Part shown: positions 47,825 through 58,632 of the stretch, piece after piece
Layout of the letters: every line of letters begins with the position of its first letter
Position numbering within the stretch: the first letter of the stretch is position 1
Assembly: GCA_018350325.1 (NCBI GenBank)
Contig: JAEVLN010000013.1
Location: forward strand, 620,001 to 684,000
Direction: 5' to 3'
Source of the DNA: Globodera rostochiensis
Taxonomy: Eukaryota > Nematoda > Chromadorea > Rhabditida > Heteroderidae
Length of the DNA: 64,000 bases
The notes under the pieces: generated by a model
Told to the model about the DNA's origin: nothing
The model's database searches: none
The model's input: only the letters and a program-made list of their open reading frames with translations
Program-made: the position numbers and the translations under genes

Positions 47825-47905
47825 GGGCGGTGCGGTGCCGATAGGCGCCGCCGAGAAATTTTCTTAACTCAATTTGTTAGGCGATTTGTAAACCCAAAAT
47901 TTTAA
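47825..47905. repeat. GC hairpin repeat
   Basis: GGCGGTGCGGTGCCGATAGG then CGCCGCCGAG, followed by the shared tail (CTCAATTTGTTAGGCGATTTG). Same family as 13400-13470. Confidence 0.65.
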
Positions 47906-48869
47906 AAATACTTTAATTTTTTGTAGATTTTTGGAATGGGAACAGAGGCGGCGCCAGGGGGGGGGTCCCACCGTTATTGTAAAGAAAATTGGTCAAAGAT
48001 TTTTTAAAATTACAAAACAAAAAGGCCCCTAAACTTAAACACAAAAAGAATGTAAAAACAAACGAAAAAAAACATCATCAGACTATTAACCGCTTTTAAG
48101 CTATTATGATCATACATTCCATAAAGTTTAATTTAATTTTTAGTGATTATGGAAAGAACATTTTATGCAACAAGAATAACAGCAACAAAATTGCTATAAA
48201 ACAATTTCCTCATTCGTTGCACAACTGGAATGTGGGCGGCTTCTTACTGTTCACTCCCGGGTGCGCTCAGCCTGAAAAGCCAAATTAAATTGATTTTAAA
48301 TTTATAAGAAAATTAATTCCATGCGAAAATAATTGGCACAAACTTGACAAGAATTTGGAAAAAATAGTCTTCGGTTTCGTTGCGCTACTGGAATGGTGAC
48401 GGTTTATTCCACCTTGAAAAAAAATTGTTTTTAAAGATTTTATTTTATAAAAAATCAATTGCTTATCGGATAGTCAACAAAAAAAGTCTTTTTTTTTGTT
48501 AAAGTCGATAAAAAGGTGTTTTTAGGGATTTTAGGGGCAATAGAAACCCGATTATGACTTTTATATCGACCGATTTCGAACCAAAAAAAAACGAAGAATT
48601 GCAGAATCATCGAATTCATCGACATTGCTACGATTTTAAAGTCAAAATGCGAAAAAAAACATTTTGAAAAATTGTTTGAATTCGGGTTCGGCGTTTGGAA
48701 TATTGCAAAACGGTGCCCAGATTAGGATTTTACGACCCGAAAACTCCTAGAATTGTTTTTCCATTACGGAAAAGTTGTTTTGTTGTTGACACATATAACC
48801 GATAAGTACCCCCAATTGCGTAAGAAGAAATTGCCAAGCAAAATTTTAATTTTGTATAAATTATTTTAC
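47906..48869. other. No gene seen
   Basis: It contains a GTCGATAAAAAGGTG...GACCCGAAAACTCCTAG stretch (48480-48740) related to the arms of the foldback elements at 58.6 and 32.8 kb. Confidence 0.35.
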
Positions 48870-49046
48870 CAGCTCCTGCATATGGTATGCGTGTACCACC
48901 GTGTCCACTAGCGCGTCCCCCACTACCGTGTCCACCACCACCACCGTGTCCCCCACCACCGCCACGTAAATCTCTGCGTTCATTGGTCTTCGTTGATTCA
49001 AAAGTTGGTTGCATAGGTGGGGCATATTCAGGTAGGTTGAGCATAT
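48870..49046 (-). CDS. Glycine/histidine-rich exon, partial gene
   Basis: An internal exon bounded by an acceptor (TTTTTGTGTAG) and a donor (GAGCTG/GTAAAA), 177 bases, reading LNLPEYAPPMQPTF then ERRDLRGGGGGHGGGGGHG. It entered in phase 1 and left in phase 1. Flanking exons were not found. The phase is compatible with being joined to the signal-peptide exon at 50381-50468, but there is no proof. It could be part of a secreted or structural glycine-rich protein. Confidence 0.45.
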
Positions 49047-49189
49047 CTACACAAAAATAAATTCTCTTTATTTAATCTAAATTTTTGAAAGATGCCCAAC
49101 TAAATCGTTGACAAAACTAGTGCAGAGATAATATACAAGTAAACAAAACAATGATTTAAATTGAAAGCCGGAATGAGATGGGATCTCGA

Positions 49190-49610
49190 CGAGATTCGCG
49201 AAAATCTCGACTCGAGATCTCGCTCGAATAAAAATAAACTTTACGAGGTTTTCGAGAATCTAAGACTTGAGATCTCGCTCTAAGCTCAAGTCCGGGCTCT
49301 ACTTACAACCAAACCTGGTTTGAGAATAATTTTTTTAAATAAAAGTATAACCGTATTTCCTTTATTATGTACTATTTATAGTACATACTAAGTTTTCATT
49401 TCTGTTCACGTTTTGAAAATATTTTTTATTAAAAAAAATAATAAATAGTTTTAATTTGTAAGTCATTTTGTAAATTTTTAATTAATAAAATATTTTTGAG
49501 CAGTAGAATCGAGACTTCAAGTTTTACAAGCACCGCGATTCGAGACCGAGAAATGAGCCCGAGACCCGATCTTAGCCCAAAAACCGAGGAATTTCTCGAC
49601 TCGAGACTTT
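49190..49610. repeat. TCGAGATCTCG reiterated blocks
   Basis: Palindromic reiterations at 49190-49290 (GATCTCGACGAGATTCGCG, CTCGACTCGAGATCTCGC) and 49500-49605. Related blocks lie at 53270-53480 and 63610-63800. Confidence 0.6.
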
Positions 49611-50088
49611 TTTTTTAAATTTTTAATTTAGGTTCAAATTCGGGTTGAAAAATTTTGCAATTTTTATTAGGAGTTTTTGGAGGGGACTAGCGGTACCAAC
49701 AGACGCCGCCGGAAAAAAAGAATTAAGGTTTTCTGATGATGTTTTTTTTGTTTGAGCCATACTTGTTGAGTGCTTAAGAATTAAAAATCATTTAAAATTA
49801 CCTAAAAAAGTCCAATAACCAGGGGGTGTTTAAACCTCCGGTTTGGATAGCCGGTTTCGGTTAACCGGGTTTTTAGACCCGGTTTTAATTTTCCAAAATA
49901 CCAGGGGTTTCGTACATAACTTACATTATCTTAAGCATAATCAAATTCTATCCAAATTCAAAAACCAAAAATAAATGTTTTACGTTGATTGGGTACGGTA
50001 GTTAAATTGTTGTTAAATGGTGCACTAGAAGAAGTCGGCTGTGCTCCATTAGCGCCACGCTATAAGCTTTTTCATAATTATTCAATTT

Positions 50089-50468
50089 TTAGAAAAGAAA
50101 ATTCAAACCGCCTACCACTGCAAGTAATGCGCCGACGGCGACAGTTAGAACTTTGGAAGTGCCTATGGCCTTTGAGGGTCCTGCTTCTTGACTATTTTTC
50201 TCACCTAGAAATAAAATAAATAAAATTATTTAATGGAATTTCCAGTCGAGTCCAAAACTATGCACAATTGTACATATTTCTTTTACCCAAATTCTTCTAG
50301 TTTAAGGCATTTCAAAAAAGAAATTTATAATATTATTATTTTAATTACCTCAAAAAAGAAATATATTAATATTTAATTACCATTTTTCATTGGTTTCTCC
50401 TTGCCTTTTGGACCACAAAAAGCAAATGGGATTATCAAAGTAAAAAGGAAAAGCGCAAAAGCTTGCAT
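50089..50468 (-). CDS. Small secreted or membrane protein (67 aa, 2 exons)
   Basis: Exon 1 is 50381-50468 and exon 2 is 50089-50204. The donor is GTAATT, the acceptor TTTCTAG, phases agree, and there are 68 codons with stop. The N terminus MQAFALFLFTLIIPFAFC is a convincing signal peptide. A short Lys/Gly-rich middle (PKGKEKPMKNGGEKNSQ) follows. The last 20 residues, SKVLTVAVGALLAVVGGL onward, are hydrophobic and end directly at the stop. That tail could be a membrane anchor or a GPI-type signal. No family recognised. Confidence 0.65.
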
Positions 50469-50699
50469 TCTTAATATTTTAATAAAAGATTTTTGTTTGA
50501 ATGCCTCTATGAATTATGTAGCTCTATTTAAACTAATAAATTGCCAAACGCAAGAAAATATATCGCTGACGCGCACATTCATTATTGGCAATCATTTTAT
50601 TGGCCATTTATTGATTATTGATTAACAAGTGCAGCTTTATAATTCATACAAATAAATGGGTAAATTGTATGTTATGAAGTTTTGACTAATAACACCACG

Positions 50700-51300
50700 A
50701 TTGCCGATTCAGTCCCGTACTGAAGCTAAGGCTACGCCTAGCTTAGGCCTAAGTGGGATTCGGACCGGAAGCGAGTTTGGCCTCAAAATTATTAAAAAGT
50801 GTAATATTACAACAAAAGTAATAATCGAGGATTCATACTTCTGAATGATTTGAGACTAAAATGGATTTTTGCAAAATTTGGAATTCGGCAGAAATCGATG
50901 TTAGAATCGAATCCCATACTATTTTCGCGACTCACACAAAAACAGCAAAAATCATCAGGAGCATCCAAAAAACACCAAAAAAAGCATCAAATCCTCATAA
51001 AAATTTAGCCTCATTGCCACCGAGAAATTTTTTGAATCATGACTCAATTTGTTAAGAGATTTGCAACCAAAATTTAAAATACGGTAACTTTTTGAAGCTT
51101 TTTAGGAATAAGAAAGCAAAATTTTTTGAAGATTTTTAAAGTATTTGAATTTTGTTAAATTTCGAAGCAATTGAAATTCGAATTTCTAAGCAATTTTCTT
51201 TAAAAAATAAGTTAAAATTTCTTAATTTTTCCCTTTACCCAGCGCTTATTGTTTATTGCCGGGTCAATGATTTTTTGGCAAAATTTAGTGTAAAGGATTA
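50700..51300. other. Interval with hairpin-repeat tail, no gene
   Basis: It has a CTTAGGCCTAAG palindrome near 50735 (also in the MITE at 20759) and the tail of the hairpin repeat at 51000-51110. Confidence 0.35.
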
Positions 51301-51309
51301 AAAAAAACG

Positions 51310-51390
51310 TCAATGACAATGGCGGGAGTTTGAACCTCCAACGAATTTTCGGCGACGGAACACAGACCAATAAGCCAACAATAACAGTTG
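51310..51390 (-). repeat. tRNA-like sequence (SINE or pseudo-tRNA)
   Basis: On the minus strand, TTGGCTTATTGGTCTGTG resembles a D arm and GGAGGTTCAAACTCCCGCC a perfect T arm. No pairing acceptor stem was found. Confidence 0.4.
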
Positions 51391-51582
51391 CATTCTACAC
51401 GAAAAATATGGTAAAGCGACAAACACCCAAAAAAAATTTTATCTTTTTTTAATTTTTGAATAACAAATAAAAGTAAATTGAACGAAATATTTACTTTATG
51501 CAATTGGTTTAACTGAGTTTGAAATTAAAAAATTTACAATAAAGAACAATTTTGATTAATAAAAACATTTACACACATAAAA

Positions 51583-54500
51583 TTAATTATTGTTTTTTTG
51601 GAAATAATTTTTTTCTTTGCCCAAATTTTCCTGCACAAAATATTTTTTGCATCCTTCCATTGCCCAAGTCTTATTCAAATCGATGATATTGTCCAAAAGA
51701 TTCCCTTTTTCGTGCAACATTTTGCAAAGAGAGCAAAGCGGAGAGATGCGATAACTGTACGGGCTCTTCCGATAAGTTTTTGTCCATTCGAAATGTCTAA
51801 AATAGAAAAAATATTTTATTGTTTAGGTATTTCTTCAGAGACTTTAAATTAGGGTAGGTCGGGACCGGGACTTTTGGAAAAACCGAGACTAAATTTGGTC
51901 CCGGTCAAAAACCCCGGGACTACTGGGCAAAAACAGGAAAAAAAAAGATTGGTAAAAACCCGGGACCATTATAAGAGGATTTTAAAGGAATTTTGAAAAG
52001 CCGGGACCAAAATTTCAGTATCAAAAGGGAAAAATTGACCATTTTAGTACTGGTCCCGGTCCCGTCCTACCCTACTTTAAGTGCCGCTCAGTATCATTTT
52101 GAGCCGATATGAGAAATTGTGCCAATTCCTTCACTGAGCCAAAATCATCAGCGGCGATAAATGCGTTGCGCGGAATATCAATGGCTGAAGCAATATTTAG
52201 GTAAGTAAGATCTGGGGCAGCGAGGGACGGTAGGGGACATTGAGTCTGCAGTCTGGCCCAGTAAAGCATTAAAAATTACCGAATTTAAGTTGCAAATTTC
52301 TTAAATTTACCATATATACTCTTTTAATCCCCTAATCTCTAATAATCCCCCACTGTCTGAGTAGGTTGAAAATTAATCCCCCATGTGGGATTAAAAGAGT
52401 ATATAAGGTATCGGGCACTTAAAATAGATCTTTAGTGGTGCATTTTTAGTTTGACAAAAATTTGATTTTTTTAAAAAATACCCAACAAAATTGCATTTTT
52501 TTTCAAAAAAAAATGCACCCCTAAAAATGGAGTTTGCCCATCCCCGGCCGGGGATCCCCGTTCCCCGGTTTGCTCATTGAAAACGGGGATCCCCGTTTTG
52601 TCGTTCCCGGTATCCCCGTTTCCCGGTTTAACCGGGATCCCTCCCCCTTCCCCGACACTGGGACCAACCCAAGGCTGGAGACATAAAAGAATTTAGTCTA
52701 TGAGTAAGTGGATTATATTAACTGGCCCAGACTCAGCTGGCCAGACTTTTCAGCAATTGCTCTCAATTAGTGATTAGTGACATTGTGCCGAAAAGCGGCG
52801 CCGTCATGCATAGTTTTGTCAAAAAATTGGTACAAAAAAGCGATTTATTGAACATAAAACACCTGAAAATACGGCACGGTGTAACACAACTGGAACGGTC
52901 AGCATGCGCAGTGCACGATAAAATTTCTCTGTTATATATTGGGGGCACACCGAATTTTCAAAAGCAAAATAGAACAAATGATTTCCTTAAATACAAAATA
53001 TTTTATAAAAAATTAATTAAAATTAAAACTCTCCCATTTAAAATGACAAAAAAATGTATATATTTTTTGTACCCATTTCATTGTCATAATCGTCCGTAGA
53101 AAGGCTGCGGCCTCCACAAGCGCCATACAAATCCAAATTCAACATGCCCTGCAGCGCATTCGTTAAAAAATCACGGCCCGAGGGTGCATCACATCTGGAG
53201 ACCGCTTGAAAAGCAAGCTTCTTTTTGTTCATCACGGTTTTTCGGACCTTAAGCGATAAATGTATAAAGACCGATCAAGATTTTGATCGAGAATTTTGAT
53301 AATTCTCAAACCTCGAAATTTTAGTCGATCCCAAATTTTGTCGATTGAGATTTTGATCGAGAATCTCGAAGATCTCGATAAAAAATTTAATTCATTCACT
53401 GAAACTCTCAAAAAGATCTCGATCGACATTTACGCCGAGATTTCAATTGAGAATCTTGATTGTTCCGTGCTCTACTAAGTTGTAACTGGACTCTGGTTTT
53501 TTGACTTTTTCAGGAGGTTTGGAAGGCTCCGATTTCTGTAAAAATTATGTATCCTCCTACCTCCTCCTCAGTCCATCTGTCTTCAATGGGAGTGTCAGCT
53601 TTGATTTCAACCAACAAATCGTAGGGCATGAATACGGTACTGTCCCGTTGGTAGGTTACTGTAGTGTTGAAGAAGGTATCCGTCATAATGCTTCGGTCGT
53701 AGTGCACCAAGGAGTGCACAGGCGATTCCACAGTGAACATTACGTAGTTTTGATTGTGACGTCGCTTTTTTGGCCAAGAGTAAATTGGACAAATCGCATT
53801 GAGATGGAAGACCAACATTGACGAATCATCCTCCCTTTTTAAAAGTATTGAAAAAATAATTAAAATTAAATTTTAAATCATGAAGAATGATATTAAACCG
53901 GGTAGGACAAGCACGGGTTTAAACCCGGGATTTGGGGTTTATCATTTCGTACCCGGTTAACCATGGTTTATTTCGAGGGGGCATTTTTTAAAGTATTTTA
54001 ATTACAATTTTGAAAACCCGGTTTTAAAAGGCCTGTACCCGGTTAACCGAAAATCGTCTGTTTGTCCTACCCTAATATTAAACAAAGCGCGATTTTATGG
54101 GTTCTCGAGATTTTCGCTAAAATCCGGGGAATCGGCCCACGAAAAATTGTTTGATCTCAGCTTAATAAATGTACTCCAGTGACGATTTTTTTGTTTCCGA
54201 AAAAATAACTTTAAAAATATTTTGTTTATTTTAAATTGAAATTAAAAATACCAATTAGCGAAAAATCGCATTTGCCCAACACTAATTAAATGCTATTAGG
54301 CAAATGACATATCTGCGACTTGGCTTTTTGTGTTAAAGCAGCTTTTCTGGGCCAACGAATAATTTTTCGATAAAATTCCATTTTAATATTTAGTGTACCA
54401 TTTAGTGCTTATCTGGCAGGTTTGCGTCTATTTGTGGGGGATTGTGCCTATTTTGGAAAATTTTCGTGCTTATCAAGCCTTATTTCGCGTTTTTTTCTTT

Positions 54501-54691
54501 TTAAAAATCTTTAAATAATCAAATGCTGCTTACAAACTCTGATTGTCGGTGTATTGGCATTTAAACGGGCATTTGTTTTCGGCGATTACCGGAAGATATG
54601 GGGGCGGGAATCCATGCTCCAACAAATCAATCGTCGTGAGGCCTTCACGCCATATATTGTTCCACATAATAACAATTGGCGGTTTGGTGTA
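51583..54691 (-). CDS. Alpha-1,3-fucosyltransferase (GT10), copy A, 5' end missing
   Basis: Exons (minus): 54534-54691, 53561-53834, 53073-53247, 52863-52985, 52076-52184, 51583-51796. All GT/AG, phases consistent, 351 codons with stop. GT10 landmarks in order: PPIVIMWN, SSMLVFHLNAI, FTVESP, TYQRDSTVFMPY, KKLAFQAVSRC, FYFAFENSVC, ITEKFYRAL, VPVVL, FIAADDF, and HFEWTKTYR plus CSLCKMLHEK at the end. Such enzymes transfer fucose from GDP-fucose to glycans in the Golgi. The usual N-terminal cytosolic tail and membrane anchor were not found and should lie upstream of 54691. MITEs occupy two introns. Confidence 0.85.
51850..52074. mobile_element. hAT-like MITE at a splice donor (copy A)
   Basis: Ends TAGGGTAGGTCGGGACCGGG and its inverse partner CCCGGTCCCGTCCTACCCTA, with an 8-base target duplication CTTTAAAT/CTTTAAGT. 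The interior is reiterated GGGACCGGGAC. In the minus-strand gene, the donor GTAGGG is formed by the last base of the duplication plus the element's TA. Confidence 0.8.
52545..52660. repeat. CGGGGATCCCCG palindromic block
   Basis: Reiterated GGGGATCCCCGTTTTGTCG and CCCCGTTTCCCGG palindromes within a fucosyltransferase intron. The copy B equivalent is at 62755-62870, where a C-run is expanded. Confidence 0.7.
53898..54074. mobile_element. hAT-like MITE with GGTTAACC core
   Basis: The right end is the inverse of TTAGGGTAGGACAAAC and the left end is CCGGGTAGGACAAGC. A perfect 8-base duplication ATATTAAA flanks it (53890-53897 and 54075-54082). The interior is ACCCGGTTAACC palindromes. It lies in an intron of fucosyltransferase copy A. 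Confidence 0.75.
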
Positions 54692-54699
54692 CTAAACTT

Positions 54700-55260
54700 T
54701 TGACAATGGGGTCCTAAAAGCATTCTGCGTCCTCTTTTAAGCCATTTTATGCTTTTTGAAGGGAGAGTCTTTAGTGTACTTATAAAAATTTAACGAATAT
54801 ATTCAGGTTTCGATTGGACTTTTTGCTATTAAGCCCAGCAACAAAAAACTTTTCGACTCAAGATATAAAATTTAAATTTAAAAGAAGAAAATAAAAGCTA
54901 ACAAATGATGTGCATGTGTAAATATGGGATCCCAATTATTCTGCTCAGGATTTAAAACAATTGCTATGGCCACCTAATGAAAATTGGACAAAAGGAAGTG
55001 GGAGGAGACGGGAGATGAAGGCATACTCTGGCATTTTGCCAAAATATATGTTTGTGAGGAAGCGAGTCGGATGGTTGACTCTCGAAGTTGAAGACAATTT
55101 TTCTATTATCGATAGCGCAAAAATTTCCCTTAAAAAAATTTCGGATTTTGGGTTTCGGATTCTGGAAAAATTTCGGGATTTACATGAATTTGGTTCGGAT
55201 TTTAAATCCTTTCAGATTTTTGGTTTTCCGGAATTCGGATTTTTCCGATTTTGCCCAGCC
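54700..55260. other. Upstream side of fucosyltransferase A
   Basis: The missing 5' exon(s) should be here or further up. I could not identify a signal-anchor exon. Near 55125-55260 is a degenerate GGAATTCGGATTTTTCCG-type block. Confidence 0.3.
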
Positions 55261-55261
55261 C

Positions 55262-56035
55262 TGCTATGTATCCCCTTTTCCCATAAGGCAACCGGCACCC
55301 CCCCCCCCTCCCCCCCCCCCCCTTTTTCCATAAGGTAACCGGCACCCCACCCCCCCACGATCGGCAATCTATGTATCCCCTTTTCCCATAGGCAACCGGC
55401 ACCCCCCCCCCCCCCCTCAATGCTATGTATCCCCTTTTCCCATAAGGCAACCGGCACCCCCCCCCCCCCCCCCCTCACGATCAGCAATTCTATGTATCCC
55501 CTTTTCCCATAAGGCAACCGGCACCCCCCCCCCCCTCAATGCTATGTATCCCCTTTTCCCATAAGGCAACCGGCACCCCTCCCCCCCCCCCCCCCTCACG
55601 ATCAGCAATTCTATGTATCCCCTTTTCCCATAAGGCAACCGGCACCCCTCCCCCCCCCCCCCTCACGATCAGCAATTCTATGTATCCCCTTTTCCCATAA
55701 GGCAACCGGCACCCCCCCCCCCCCTCACGATCAGCAATTCTATGTATCCCCTTTTCCCATAAGGCAACCGGCACCCCCCCCCCCCCTCAATGCTATGTAT
55801 CCCCTTTTCCCATAACATAAGGCAACCGGCACCCCCCCCCCCCCCCCTCACGATCAGCAATTCTATGTATCCCCTTTTCCCATAAGGCAACCGGCACCCC
55901 CCCCCCCCCCCTCAATGCTATGTATCCCCTTTTCCCATAAGGCAACCGGCACCCCTCCCCCCCCCCCCCCTCACGATCAGCAATTCTATGTATCCCCTTT
56001 TCCCATAAGGCAACCGGCACCCCCCCCCTCCCCGA
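55262..56035. repeat. Tandem array with poly-C tracts (about 60-base unit)
   Basis: About 13 units of CTATGTATCCCCTTTTCCCA and TAAGGCAACCGGCACC followed by 8-15 C. Each is spaced by CACGATCAGCAATT or by a short CAATG form. Long open frames on the minus strand come from the repeat. Poly-C length varies from unit to unit. Confidence 0.9.
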
Positions 56036-56234
56036 TCGGCACTGTTTTCGCCCTGATCCTTCCTTGCCCTCGGGAGCACTTTTTTTTGGCTCGCCCGGAC
56101 ACATATTAACACTGATCCATATACTCGTTTTCCCATCGGACAAGCATCGAAGTTCATCGCACATTTTTGCCCCAGCATTATCGGAGAATAAAGGGTTGAA
56201 AAGTAACCAGTTTTTCTCCGAAATTCCGAAGCCT

Positions 56235-56320
56235 TAATTTTGATTAACTTTCTTAACAAAATAGAGTCAAAATTTCAAAAATTTTTCTCGGCGGCGCCTA
56301 TCGGCACCGCCGAGTCCCAC
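56235..56320. repeat. GC hairpin repeat
   Basis: TTTCTCGGCGGCGCCTATCG then GCACCGCCGAG is the most symmetric copy of the dispersed hairpin family. Confidence 0.7.
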
Positions 56321-56439
56321 CACCTAAAAGTAAAGCAGAATCTCAAAAAAATGATATGATAAAATTGAAGTTAAAGACAATGAGGAAGATATTTTTGAAT
56401 AACAAATTTACCATTGAACATTACAAAAAAAGTTCTACC

Positions 56440-56497
56440 TTGAAAAGTCCCGGTCCCGGTTTTTCCCAAAAGTCCCGGTCCCGTCCAACCCTACATT
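56440..56497. repeat. Solo end of the GGGACCGGGAC MITE family
   Basis: CAAAAGTCCCGGTCCCGTCC followed by AACCCTA matches one end of the MITE at 51850. The other end is not evident. Confidence 0.5.
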
Positions 56498-56626
56498 GAA
56501 CTTAAACGATAACCTTTACCGTGGTCACTGTTGAAATTTTTACGGTTGAAAGTGTTTTTGGGTTTTCCGTTGAGCGTCCCAATTTAGCCGCACACTTTAA
56601 AAAAATAAATTTATAATTTATTTAAT

Positions 56627-57382
56627 CTAAATATTAAAAATAAAATTTGTCACTTTTATTTTGCACAATTTTTTGTCCTTTTTCCCAATGGATTGACGGA
56701 TTTCCAATGCGGCAATTTGAAATGAAATTCCATCAAAGTCGATCATAAATGCACCAAAAAGAAGCGCTTTCCAAAAGTCCGCTTCAGATTGGCCGGCCGA
56801 TGTCAATTCTTAGGTAAAATCATAAATAATTTTTGTGATTTTGAAAAACCTTTGGTGATGTTGATTGTCTGATTGCTTGAGACGTTGCTCAAACTCTTGC
56901 TTAAATTTGGCCATATAAATTGTTAAACTTACACAAATGCCATTTACCTGCTGAAAGATGCGTCCAAAGTCACCATGCCGGTGCTGTCGTTGCTTATCCG
57001 TACGGCGTGCCAACCTTTGGTCACGTTATTCCCGGCACATTCATCGGCAATGTTCGCATTCGGTCTGTTCACTCTGAAACGATTTCCCGCTTTCCAATTC
57101 CCCGAATCCTTAGCCAATTTGCTTTGATAGCAGATGCGACGGCTAAATTGAAGACAAATATACATATTTATATTTTATTAATTAATCAAGAGTATAAATA
57201 CGATTGGCAATTTTTGTCCAGAGTGACCAAATCGTTTTCGCACATGTTCCAAATTTGGTCAGGCGGTTCACTGGAACATTGAGAATTTCATTTAAAAAAT
57301 ATTTAAATTACATAAATTACTCTCCATGAACGCCGCATGCCTGCAGGACAATAAGAAGAAGCCAAAATATAAGCAAAATCAT
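56627..57382 (-). CDS. Secreted protein, unknown family (185 aa, 5 exons)
   Basis: Exons (minus): 57321-57382, 57202-57270, 56948-57142, 56850-56899, 56627-56808. All GT/AG, phases consistent, 186 codons with stop. It starts MILLIFWLLLIVLQACGVHG, a strong signal peptide. The mature part has cysteines in MCENDL, KNCQSRRICYQ, ADECAGN and KKLCKIK, plus possible N-glycosylation sites (NVTK, NVSS, NITK). A moderately hydrophobic segment near residue 130 (ALLFGAFMIDF) is not clearly a membrane span. No domain recognised. Introns are 41-63 bases for most, as in nematodes. Confidence 0.72.
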
Positions 57383-57639
57383 TTGGTATCGGATTTTTCG
57401 AGTTGTGTAACAAAAATATAAACCAATTGAATGAAAATGGACTAATGTGATTGAAAAGGAATATACCGATCGCTTAAAAGCCAATGGAAATGAGTCATCC
57501 GCTGCCCGACTTTTTGTGCATCCTCTGAATATGGTTTATGTCGTCCATTGATAAAATCCGATGACGCTAACCATTCACACACCAGCAGATGAAATCAAAG
57601 CCATTCTGACAAAATCTGTCACATTCGAATGATACCAAG

Positions 57640-57870
57640 ATTCAAGACATCGGGAGGGTGACCATTCAGGTTTTCCTGATTTTTGGAGGTTTTCCTGTTT
57701 TTCCATTGTTGTCTGATTTTGCCTGATTTTTGGGAATTTTCCTTATTTTTTCCTGATTTTTCAAAAATGTGGAAATTTTCAGCTAAAATGGCCAATTTTC
57801 TTAACAAATTGAGTCTAAAATAGCAAAATTTCCCGACGGCGCCTGTCGGCGCCATCGACCCACCAACAAC
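57640..57870. repeat. TTTTCCTGATTTTT low-complexity block plus hairpin repeat
   Basis: Repeated TTTTCCTGATTTTTGG words (again near 57950), then a hairpin-repeat copy GACGGCGCCTGTCGGCGCC at 57830-57855. The open frame here is repeat-derived. Confidence 0.5.
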
Positions 57871-58269
57871 AAAATCACGACTAGGTATGGCCTGCTCATA
57901 TGTAGAACCCAAAAGTTTTCCATTAAATCCATATATTTAAAATATTACTGATTTTTCCTGATTTTTCAACTGATAATCCTAATTTTTGGGGTTTGCCGAT
58001 GGTCATCCTGGGCATCAGGCTTTAACAAAATTGAAACCAAGTAACTCGATTAACTAAAGCTGGGTTTAAAAATATATTAGGTAGTCATAAAAATTAGCAA
58101 ATGACAAAAACAACACAACTTAATACTGTGGACTAAAACAATAAAAATTTAATAGCCAAAAAAACCAGTATTACTGTAATTGTCCAGCGGCAAGAATTTT
58201 ATTAGCTACGCTTGGCTTTTTTACATATCGCCCATATTTTAAGAAATAAAGAACCAAATTTTTAAGGCA

Positions 58270-58405
58270 CTGCGGCGATAAACAGGACCGGAGTCCGGAC
58301 AGGATTTCCCCGGACTCCTGATTCGGAATTTATCGAAGCACCAGATTCAGGATATCCTGAAACAGGAATTTTAATCCTGGTAAATCCTGATCCAGGTCGG
58401 CATTT
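58270..58405. repeat. TCCGGAC/TCCTGAT palindromic block
   Basis: Reiterated CCGGAGTCCGGACAGGAT and ATTCAGGATATCCTGAA, ending in AATCCTGATCCAGG. Another self-similar core without defined ends. Confidence 0.5.
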
Positions 58406-58632
58406 ACAACTTATTGGAATTTTCATTTTTTTGGTTGGACGAAATCACCGAGTATTGTCATAAATGATATTTAAATTGACTTTGTGTCTATCCCCATATT
58501 CCCTTTCTCTGCTTTTTCATTGGACCCCACGGACCTCCCTTCAGTTGTTTTCTCACTTCTTCGGTTTTGAGACTTTTGAGGTATTTTCGGTCGACCCCAA
58601 AATATTGATTGTCTCCCTCCCAAAAGTAAGAG

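Larger units (their letters stand above)
51481..53880. repeat. Segmental duplication, copy A
   Basis: It matches 61709-64000 in the same orientation, including five fucosyltransferase exons, the intronic MITE and the GGGGATCCCCG block, with scattered differences and indels. Copy B continues beyond the window. Confidence 0.85.

Noticed and set aside
52863..52985. Apparent frameshift in the fucosyltransferase FENSVC exon
   Set aside because: With the acceptor at 52986-52987 the frame runs cleanly through FYFAFENSVC and ITEKFYRAL and joins both neighbours in phase.
55262..56035. CRISPR-like regular repeats
   Set aside because: Units are contiguous minisatellite copies without unique spacers, in a eukaryotic context with introns.
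55202..56259. Several glycine-rich minus-strand frames (MPYGKRGYIELL type)
   Set aside because: They are translations of the poly-C tandem array; the start codon lies within each repeat unit.
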